From assembly GCF_000327385.1 (NCBI RefSeq), contig NW_008710049.1, forward strand, positions 5,012,645-5,076,644: 64,000 nt of DNA, written 5' to 3'. Under the pieces are notes generated by a model. That model was given only the letters and a program-made list of their open reading frames with translations. It did not search any database and was not told the origin of the DNA. The position numbers and the translations under genes were made by a program. Positions 49,901 through 61,900 of the stretch are shown here, one piece after another; position 1 is the stretch's first letter, and each line of letters begins with the position of its first letter. Source of the DNA: Lottia gigantea. Lineage: Eukaryota > Mollusca > Gastropoda > Lottiidae.

Positions 49901-52900
49901 TCTGCAATTGAAAATGTAATTTTGTCAAATTGAAGCATTCTCAATCCCTGAAGAATATTTCTATTGAATCTGATGTGATATGTCTGAGTTGTATTCAGTA
50001 GTGAATTTAATCTTGTTGTTTAGTAGAAGTTTAGAAGATTTGTCATACAAATTCAAGTGAATAGGGAATTGTATTATTTGTCAACAAGCTGGAAGAATCA
50101 TGATGCACTCTTTCATGTTTTGATCAACAAAATTTCTAGTTACATAACTTCATTTCAATTTAATGCATTTCAGAATTTCAGACTCAATAAAATGAAAGTA
50201 TCAGATATGAGATATTATCATAGGAAACCTAACTTTTCTGTGAACCTACAAACAAAAAACTAACACAGATCAGATAAAGTTATAATGAAATACTGTAAGC
50301 AGAAAGGTTAATATGACAAAATTTAAATTTATTTTTGTAATTGAGCAATGAAAAGAAGAAAATGCTGAAATAATTCCAAATTTCTTTGTGTCAATTTTGA
50401 AAGTTCAAAATCCACAATAATCTTAGAGTGACATTTAGAGGTAGAGATCAGATTTAACAACAGAACACAATTTTATTGTAAAATAATCCATAATTTTCCA
50501 ATATTTCCTCATTTCATTTTTTCATAGTAAATTGTCTTGTAAAATACTACTTAGGAACAGTATACCATATAATTGTGTTCCGTTATTTATTATCTACAAC
50601 ATATTGGAATACCAACTTATATCTTTACATAGGGGAAAATATTTTCTTCTTTACTAATTTAATAAAGAGCTTTTTGTTCAGGTGGCTTTAGTCCAGGTCA
50701 GTTTTGTCCGAATGGCTCTTTTTCCAAGGTGACTTTTTTTCTGAAAGGGCTTTTTCAGCCATTCTAACACATCTGTCTGATGTCTAGGACTACAACTAGT
50801 CTAATATTGAACACCAATACTAACCTGAGTATTAAGAGAGGGTGTTCAGAAGCTAGTTTACGACAAGCTATATTAGCATCATACATCTTACTTTCAGCCA
50901 TTTTACCAGCTTTAGCCTCACCTAGAGCTGTTATTAACCGGTGAGATATTACATCCAACTGAAAGAAAAATCATAACATAGCTCAACAATTGTTACTGGC
51001 AAGGCAGAGTTTTCTAACCATTCCAGAACACCTTACACCGATCTGTGACTGGGTTTCCCAATAGAATGCTGGCCAGGTATCTTAGACATAGTTTTAGAAG
51101 ATAAGAACTTTGGATATCCTAGCGTTTAGATCATTTTGAGAATAAGTAACCTGGTAAGGTAATTTATCATCGATAATAAACTATTAGTTATATTATTCTG
51201 TTATTTTCTGAAAATGCATTAGAAAAACACACCTTCTTATTTCTATTACCCCGTATCAGGATAAATATTGTTTTATGGCCCAGATTATATCTGTGAATAT
51301 GTATTGTGTGATGACATGTTTGGAGTTACTCAGCACTAGTTAAAAACATAACTAACCTGACTCTTGCCTCTATCTGATTCATAAACTTGAGATAAGAAGA
51401 GTTGAGAATTAGATATCCATGATAGTAGATAGGGAAACTGTAGATAAAGTTCTAATAGTAGTTTCTCATATACTGCTTTCTTAGGACTAAAAAATATACA
51501 ACTAGTACTGAATGTAAATGTAAAATAAAATATTACAACTTTGAACATTTTTACATAGAAATTTGTCTATTTGAGCAAAAGGATTGAGTAAAGCTGCCAT
51601 TGGAAAAACGAACACCGGAGCCCATGACAAAATAATAACTGTTGCAGTGTATTTTTTTGTATGGTTTAAATGTGGATAAAAATCTCATTACCCAATAAAA
51701 AACAAAATTAAAATATGACATAGATTTGAGCAAAACATGAAAAATGCTCAATGAAAATGACAAAAAACTTTTGTGCTGTTTTACTGTCAATTGTTGGTTG
51801 GTTGGTAGATAACAAGTTAACATTCGCTTCCAGCAGATGCTGATATCGCAAACAAGGTAGTTGTTGGTAGTCGTAGTAGTTGGTAGTTGGATTGGTTCGA
51901 CTGGATGATCTGTGCTGTTGGTTTGGTAATTCGAGAATTTGTGATATCCAGTCGGGTCAAACAACATGGTGGAGAGATGTGGCGCTGTCAAATGCTCTAT
52001 TAAACCCCTTTTAAAGGTAAACCTACCTATCACCAGCTATCTGTTTCTGTATATGTTGTACAACTAGTCTTACTCTAGTATCATCATGACATAAACAGGC
52101 TTCTAATAACTCCATACGGCAACTCATATCTAGTTTCTCATTGGTTGAATTCTGGTCATGTGATGTGAACACCTCCTCTATGATATAATCTACCACTGTA
52201 AGAATCTGTTTTTGGTTTAAGCCAAGAACATCATCCTGGAGCTCATTCTGAAAGGGAAGGAAATTATTGCTCACTTATTGATAATCACCCCCATGATGTT
52301 GTATCACCTTGTTTCAATGGGAGAATGTTTTATAAAACAATTCTTATTTTAGACTCCTTGTTTAACTCAATAAACAACTGCTCAGATCACAATTATTGAT
52401 TGCAAGATCAAACATTTTGCGGTAAAACTTTACAATAAAAACCTACCCTTTTTGATGTTTGGTCTCTACCCTGCCATATTTTAGGAATATGAAGACATGC
52501 CCATAGAAAATCTAACACAGATGATGCGTCATAGCTGAAATTACAATAATTTTTGTTAAATTTTAATGTTTAACAATGGCATGAATCTAGAGTTTTTTTT
52601 GTTTCTGGCCCTAAATATGCCCGATATCCCTTCTGAATATCATTTCTAATGACAAGAAGAACCAGATTTGCTAGGCTGGATCGTAGATTTTCAACAACAG
52701 GGACATGTCCAAGGTGGAGACATTTGCACTTTTCTTTGGGGACATTTGATGTGTCACAGCCAGTCACATGCTGTGAAAAATAAAAACTTTCCAACTACAA
52801 TATATAAAACATCTCATATGATGACTACACTATATACAGCCTAAATTAACATTGTCTAGGAGTACTCAGAAAATTATTACTATCAAAATATGCGAGAACG

Positions 52901-55900
52901 TGCCTGGTATCTAATCATAGATACACTTTCGAAATTTAGGGACTTCACTGGGCTAGATTATAGTCAGAGCATCAAGACTTGCATGGTTTTATCAACAGTC
53001 AATATAACATGTTTGTTTATGTTTTGAAATGAACCTGAAGGGTATAAATATCCTGATCTTATTGTGTTTATCTATATACCTGGTTACAGCATCTGTATCT
53101 AATAGTTCATTAATACATCTATTGAGGGTGGACCAACTACTCTGATGTGTTAACATAGCTAATAAATACGGATGATTCTTAGTCTTAGTACAGCTCTTCC
53201 CATTGGTTATCTTCTTAGCAAATATCAACTGTTTTTGTAAGGTAGGATTTGATTGGATGAGCTCAGGTTCTAATAATTCTAGCCAATCAATAAACAGAGA
53301 GGCTGCTGATGCAGGAATGGTGTTTCTGAAACAACAAATGACACTTTATTGTAACTCTCAAAGATCTAATTTTCGGTAATTTTGGCTTGTATGTTATGCG
53401 TTATGCAGCGTTTTGCCAGTTCCATATCAAGGAATGCTTGACGCATGTAGCCTGAACTGGGCCTACATCTGACGACAGTCTACGTATACATTGAACAACA
53501 TGTCAGTCCTTCTAGGTTATGGTTGAGATAGAATTAGGTTTGTGATTTTGTTGACAATTTAACTGATACAAAATAAGGGGAGTTTGTGCTGTACCTACTT
53601 GAGGGGAGTCTGGGTTCTTCAGTCCATACCTGTATTGACCTGTTCAGTTCAGTCTACATTTTAGTTGACAAATTACTAATATAATAGTTCGGGTGTTTTA
53701 AACCATACCTTTGTTGTGAATGGAGTAAAGTATTGTAGACTAGATCACTAGCAGAAGACTGGGAGGATGAGTCTATTGACTGTTTGATTGTTTTATCTAC
53801 CAGTCTTTCTAGTTTCACACTGCCTTCTATACTGTACTTCTCTACAACTGTAAATATACATTAAAAATATATTCAATCTGAATGAAAAACAATGGAATGG
53901 AGTCCTCATCCAACTTTTCTGCACTGTACAATTTATTTTTTAATTTCATTAATATTTTCAATTGATTAGATTTTAATTCTGCATTTTTAACATATATTAT
54001 ACATACAATAATTTTTTATTATTATCATCATAACAATTCTGGCTTCTACTCTATAAGTTTACCTATACACGTACTTACATGCAATAAACTTGACTGGATC
54101 AACAGGACTTTTACAGGATGTTGCTTCAGGAGCACTCTGTGACCTTTCACCTTTTAAATACTGACCAATCACAGCAGAAAAGGGTGAACTTTGACCTGTG
54201 TAACTATGCCTCAGTTTATGAAAGACATCTGAGAGAATCCCACAACCTTTTCCCTACAAGTATGCACAAAATTCAATGTTAACAATTCTAACGGTAAATT
54301 TCACTGTATCACTTTCAAAAGAAAGACGTCCATTGAAATGGAAAACTTTGAATTTGAATCCCAAGAAATATTGAATAATAATTTCACCTATTAGTTGACA
54401 TCTGTTTTCTACAAGACAAATTCCAGTGTAGCAGATTATCGAAAAACTGAACACATGCAGATTGATAATGAAGTTGAAACCACTGTATACTTACCAATTT
54501 AGAAATGATAATTTTAAACAAGGGACAAGACCTAGATGATAAATTATACAGTTGACTGACAAACATTGGACCACTCTCTGATTGGACTATCTGAAAATAG
54601 AAACATGTTATGGTGTTCAGAGCTGTTAATGTGCTTATGGTTATGGAGGAGGTTTGTAGCTAAGAATTACATGGTGCAAAATTTTGGTAACATCCATTAA
54701 GAAATTGAAAAGATATAAAGCCTTCTTTTCTGTTCCTGACTTGGCTAAAGAAGACAAGAAACCCCATGCAGTTTGCATTTAGGACATACTTTTATCTATA
54801 ACTGTCAAGAGATATGACTGTCTGTAGCACACACGGCATATTCCATCAAATCAAGAACAATTTCTAATAAAAATTTAAATGTTAATACCTTCAATATGAC
54901 CTGTATTAGTTCAGAAGTCTTCTCTCTCTTGATAGATATCGTCTGAAATAAAAACATACACTAAACTATATGCTGACTTTCAAAACCTTAATTAAAAATC
55001 TGTACAGCTCAAAGATTCTTACAAGTGTTAAAGACCTTTGACTTCCAGAGAATTTCATTGGTTGAATCATTTTCTTTGTTGGAAATTATCATTGTTAATA
55101 ATGTTTTCGGTTTCAAATGCAGAGAATTCGTCACAAAATTTGTTGAAGGGAAAAAGAAATAAAATATGGGCCTCTATATTTAAGGAGAATGGTTGACTAA
55201 GATTTTAGATTTTACATCAGGCTTTATAAAACGCCAGATTTTTCAAATATAGTGTACACAAATAACAACTACATCAATATAATACAGCCAATAGGTTTTA
55301 TAATGTTCCACAAATTGAAGCTGCTTTCCAAAATCTGTCCAACAAAACAAAGAAAATGATAGTAAAGCAAAATTAATTTTGCTCATTTGGGGCCGATAAA
55401 AAAGATAACCATTAGCAGATCATCTTAGTTCAACTATACCTTGATTAAATTCTGTAAAAGTTTCATAGCATCTGATTGTGATGATTTCTGTTCTGAAAAT
55501 ATCTGCAGTAAAACATGAACTAATTCTGTAGGACCATATTGAAGACTGGATGAACTATCTGATTTAATTAGCCACGGTCTTCCAGTCTTTTCCTCTTCCA
55601 TACTCTCATTTACTTTTCTTGCTGTGAAATAAATAATAAGAACTTATAATACATTAACCCAGTAGCTATAGGATTAAAAAATAAATGGTGATGTTGATAA
55701 ATCTTGATATTGTCCATTTCAAGACAAATATCAATACAATATCTTACTAAATGTAGGATGGTTTTTACCATATCATTAATTTTACTGTTTTTGGTATTAA
55801 TAATCCTGGGCATGGTTTCTACTAAACACAACTTAATATATTGCAAAAACTCATCAATTGATCAGGTAAGAGTTTTTGACAGAAGTGATCAATATAACAT

Positions 55901-58900
55901 ACCTGGTTTACGTGGACTAGTTTGAGTCAATAACTCGTAGAACTTATCACCACCCTGAGCACCTCTCATATGTTGTATTTCTATTAGCTGGGCCATGTAT
56001 GATTTATCTACCACTGCCTGTTGAAGACTATCAGCGTTACAATCCATAGCTCGATCTAAACACTGTAATAACTTGCCCATGCTACTCACTGGTATACCAA
56101 ATGATTGAATAAACAGTAATAGTTGAGCAGGCTCCAATTCTTCTAAAGCTAAAATATAACATAAAATATAACAAAATAATAAAACAGATTTAGGCCATAC
56201 AAAATAAATAATCTGTTTTACAGGCCCAAAAATGCCTGATTGTTGCCTTAATATCAAATGTACATTAAATTTGTGGAAATAAGTAATAAATGTTTTCGCT
56301 CGCTCTGATTTATACCAGTTGAAAATCTAAAAAGGCGCTTATGAATAAGTCATAATAAATTCGCCCTTTTGCCCCGATTTTTGTAAAAAAGGCCTATAAA
56401 ACAAACTATTTATTTTGTATGGCGTTAGGTCCTTCAGGTCTGTAGTTTATTGGGCAGATAAAGATAAAGGAAAACACTGCATGATATGTCTCCTCTCTCT
56501 ATCCTGAAATTGACGGCCCTCTAGTTTCATTTTACTAAACACTTCTCATTCTTGAAGAAAACAATGATACAAGTCAAAAAGATTAGCATGGAAAAATGTT
56601 TAGGCATTTGAATAGAGTTAAAAACAGGACGCTGTACAATATCCTATTTACAAACCAATACTAACCAGCCATAACTAGTCTATCTACACTTGACCTTATC
56701 ATCTTTAATTTCAGCCAATCAGGTAACAGTAAGGCTTCCTCTGAGGTATCCAATAGAAACGCTGTCGGTAGCGTTCCTTTCTCTGGAAACCACATTGACA
56801 GGAAATCATTGAACTTATCCTGCTCAGCTGAAATACAATGGAATTGGTTACTTTACCAAAACTCTAAACTGACACACACCCAATATCACATTTTGTTGTC
56901 TGCCATTGTGCTCTGATTGTTGTTCGATATTAAGAGTTAGTAAGTTATAACGCTCCACTCATTTAAAGCTGTACCCACCTTATTTTGAATTTCTGGATAC
57001 TATTGAAATAACTTTATCAAGATGTATAGTGCTGAAAACCTACTGTTTGGAACACCATTTATCAGAAGTATAAGCATGTATAGCTATTATTTATTTTAGA
57101 TTATAACATAGGTAGAGTAATATAAATATATAACATACATAGCTATTCCATAACCAAGTCTGGTATAAAACCTACCTTCAGGAGCACCATATGTCAACAA
57201 TATAATCATAGCGTGTACAGCTAATATATGCATGGTGGCTGATTTTCCTGATGGCCATTGTAAGATGATCTGATCTTGTGTATTGGACTGAAAACATAAC
57301 AACAAACGTCCAAATAACTTTTCATCATATTAATTTAACAGGTACCTGAGGGCTGTTGATATGGAAGATTGCACTGTGCAACTGGGTGTCTAATAAAGTA
57401 TTATTATCATACTGACTTCCTCAAATGTCTATTTTTGGCTAGGATCTGACTATCAAATAGAGAAAAATTTGATCAAAACAGAGCACAAACAAAACTAGGA
57501 TTCCTACCTTAAAAGAAGAAAAAAAATAACTTGATAATATTATTGAACACTGATAGACAGGATTAAGTCTCAATTCATGTTTTTATCAGCTCATCTCCCA
57601 TCCCCTTAATTTATAATACAAGGTATCAAAATGTAACTGTCATCAATCTTACCCAGTTATAAGCTTCTTTATCTTGTTCTGTAGCTTTGATAAGATAGTT
57701 CATATATAGATCTATCAAAGCAGCTAGAGTCTGATCTTCCATAGGAGTTCGTTTAGATCCTTCAGCTGGTAAAATATGATTTATAATTGATGTTCTTTCT
57801 ACTATTAACTGTGCCATGTCCTAAAATCAAATAATTCTGAACGTTATTTTGATTCATAAGACATATACATGATATTTGAGTCAAAATTGTAGTTAAATTG
57901 ATTATGATGTAGATTCAAAATTCAAGTTCATCAATTTAATGCCAACTATTGTGTCACAATAACATTTAAAGTGACTGACAGAAACATAAAATCATAATAT
58001 TCAAATTGTATCTATTTAAGGATTTCTTATTTTAAGTCAATCATGTCATGAGTCAAGCAAGTTCAAAGATAAAGGAAACTCTACTTACCAGAGCTAGATT
58101 ATCTAAATCTTGTAAAGTTTGATCCATAGCATATCTTGACAGGAATATTATATAGGCACTGATTAAATTAGGGTTTGTTTCTATCTGACACGCCTGAAAA
58201 CACAGAAACTATTAGTAACTGTTAACAATATAGTTTTGAAACTTCCAAAATTCAAATTAATAGCCCTTTTTGTACATGGAATATTCACTGCATCTTGGAA
58301 AAAGATAATCATAACACTTATATGAAGTGTAATTAACGACAAGCAATCAATCAATCACATATGAAAACAATTCAGTTACTTGGATCATTTTGAACATTGC
58401 AAACATTGCCCATTAGTAAATCTTTGTAAAATCCTTTGCTTTTATCTTTAACTTGAATATGTAGGCTTTGATTTCAAATATAGGATAACAAAAACTTACA
58501 CTGCGTAAAGCTAAGCATGTTTGACCTTTGATCTCATGGAACTGTGGAACAGACGGTAAATGTTTCAACAACCATGTATGAGTTGTCTCCTCTTCTTCTG
58601 TTTCCATGGCAACATCTTTATCTAATTCTGATCGTGATACCACCATTGATAGACCCTAGATTGGAAAAAAAAGAACTATACTGTAGAGTTGATAAACAAA
58701 TCATTAGTAGGACGAACTTTTCTTAAACAGGGGGATATTCATAATCATAAGACAGTGGTTATGAACTGCTCTAAGCAGAAAATAAAAAGAAGCTTTACAA
58801 TGTAAAATGAAATAAACATTACATCTTCTATCACTCATTTGTAAGAACATTGTACATGTATGCCATACGCTAATCAAAATTTGTCATTTTATAATAGCAG

Positions 58901-61900
58901 ATCAGGCAAAGACACCATTCAAATAGAGATTTGTTAAATATTTTATAGAACATAACAAACAACTACATGGACTGGTCTCCTAGTGTTAACACACAGGTTT
59001 GGATATTTGTCATTTTCAAAGAGTGACCTACCCTTATAGCCTGGGCTCTGGAACTAGACTGTGTTGATGACAAACGTTGTAAGAAATAATCTAAAACTTC
59101 GTACATGGTTCTGGAATCGGAACTCTTATCATGAACCAAAGCCTGGAGTCTGCCTAGTAGTTGTTGTTGTTTTATTCTTTTCTATATATAGTAGACGAAA
59201 CAAGTTAGCCATTATTCATTAGAAATCTGTATTTTATATCTTATGTTCAAAAGCAAATAAGCAAGTCTAATTGAGAAGTCTCACTACAACAATCAACTAA
59301 ATGACAAAACCTTGTCAGAAAAAGTTGTTTTAGCAATGGTGGTCGAAAAGCTAATTCCACATGATAAAGACAATTCTACAATGGTAAGATTGATATAATC
59401 TAAATGAATAATCAAAATCAGTTGAAAAATTATTTTTGAATAGATAACAAATTGTATCAAATTGTCTGAATAAAACTTTGCAATTTGCCATTCATTTTCA
59501 AACCTGATGAATCTTTATTTGAAAGACAAGAACAATAGAGCTTTTGACAAACGAACACTCCACACTCCACCTGTTTTTTGCGTTGTTTATCAGCCCGTAT
59601 AGAATCATCATCTGATAAAAATTCTACTTTATTTTCTTCTTCTTCAGTTTCATGGAGTAAAAATTCACACAAACATTGTATTGGTAGTACATCTAATGAG
59701 CCTTCACTAGACTCTACTAGTTCAGCTAACCACGGCATAGACTGAGACGTACCCTAGAATAAAATGAATCAAATGATACAGAACTCTCAGTACCATTACA
59801 TGCTCCTAAAAACACAGCAAAATTGACCCAAACTCAATAATTAGTGAAGGCAAACAATTCTATTCCATTTTACCAGCAAAACTTCAGATCATCATTAAAT
59901 TTCATTAAATCATTTAAACATTGAGCATTGAGTCTGGATACATCAATATAATGATGTAACTCAAGAAATTTTCTTATTTCTTAAAATAAATAACAAAAAA
60001 GATATACCACAATAAAAAAAAGGTTGACAACCAACCTGTCTCTGAATGACATCCAGTAAGAAATCAGGGTTTCTGTTTCGACATAACATTTGTCCTATCT
60101 TTAGATTACTGTTTAATATTTTCAACTGTTCTAGAACTTTACCTGGTGGATTTCTAGCTATACCACTGGAATAAAATATAAATGAGCTATAAATCCTACT
60201 CTTATATAGGGTAACTGAGGAGGGGAGAAGCCATGGAAAACAATTCTACAATGGAATCTATGTTGAGATAATAAATAATCATGTCAATTGATTTTCAAAC
60301 CAGCTAATCAACATAATTGCTTGTGACCATTATATGTATTCTCATTAACATATACACTAACATTGTTATTTGTTTTTAAACATAATCTCCAAAGATACAC
60401 ATGAAAAATATATATGCATAGGCCACCAACCCGTTTCTTATGAGAAATGTCCTTTTGGTTGGTTAAATTTCACTACCTCTAGTTAGATAAAGTGAACCAC
60501 CGTACTTTATCGATAAGGGAACAAGAGATGAATATAAAATATAAGATAAAGTGAACCACTGTTCCATCTATGAGTTGATAAGGAATATGGGATGAATATG
60601 GGATGAATATGGGATGAATGTACCTAGGGTCCATGGTAGTTAGTTGATTAACTAAATGACTATTAACTTCTGTTATAGTAGTTTTACCAGCTAGATGTGT
60701 TTCAAACTCTATAATCTCCTGTACTTCTTTCTGATGGATCTACAATATATATATATAAATACAAAGTATAATTCATTAAGTTTTAGTAATATCAGAGCTG
60801 CAATCTACCCCTGTCACATCCCTGTCATTGACATCATTAGACTTTGACTACCAGATGGTGGTGTGGAAGGTCTCCATGTCATAGGAATCTAAGACAAATC
60901 ATCATGCATTGAAATTGGCCACATACCTGTCTCTCTCTGTTTTTGATATCTTCTATCAATTTTTCATCAGTAGCAGTGGTTGGTGGGGGAAATTTATAAT
61001 TACTGCAAAACAGAAAAATAAAAAATAAAATAATTATTTTACTTTAAACCAAGAATTATTTCTACTAACAGTTATATTTCATAGTAAAAGTAAAGATTCA
61101 ATGATTATCAAAACTCACATTGAATATTTTTGTTAAGCCAGCTAAATCTGAAAGTTTTGTTAATGTATATCATTAGATTAATTCAAGTAAATAACACGAG
61201 AAAACAAATTTGAATAATTTTCTTACTTAGTCATGACCATCTCCATCAGAACTTTTAATGTAGGATAATTATCCCAAGCTGCTAGACCTATAACACAAAA
61301 ATAGAAAATAGTCAAGCCATATCACTTCATACAAAGTATAAAAGTTACAATATAATCAAATTTACAAACTTCCATGATACAAGAAAGGTGACTATTGCAG
61401 TCAAGGTATGACTATGAAACTCGTAATAGCTTGACATTTTAAATCTGATAAAAAAAATATCGTATTGTGTCTAATACATCAACAAGTCAAAGCTTACACA
61501 TCTTTGTGAAGTTACTAACAATAACTCCCATATTGAAACTGTACCAAAGTATACTCAGATTTGAGATTGCATTAATCAAATCAAGTGTCATCTAAAATAA
61601 GAAGATCAAAGTCTCTATTGCATCAAAAAGAAATATTGAAAGACAAACAGATCACATTGGTGCGTTAAAAGAAAACTTACCAAAGGTACCAGGATTAAAA
61701 GCTGTCAGAGTAAGTAACATAGACCAGGCTTTCCAGTATAGAGCTGAAATAGCTAGAGTAGGGGGAGTATACCTAAAATAAAATATAATTTATAATTGTA
61801 TGAATAACACATAAAGTTCAAAAATGGCATGGCAAGACATCTTAGAAATCTTAAAAGAAGACACAAGAATTACAGGAATCATCAAAAAAAAATAATCTAA

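Noticed and set aside
51551-52033. 160-codon minus-strand open frame
   Set aside because: It lies in the intron between INTS1 exons 25 and 26, starts at a GTG overlapping the exon end in another frame, and shows no domain.
59457-59570. Extension of exon 10 past KKQ into VECGVFVCQKLYC
   Set aside because: The consensus donor at 59,570 joins in frame to exon 11, which continues the family sequence; the extension is intron read-through.
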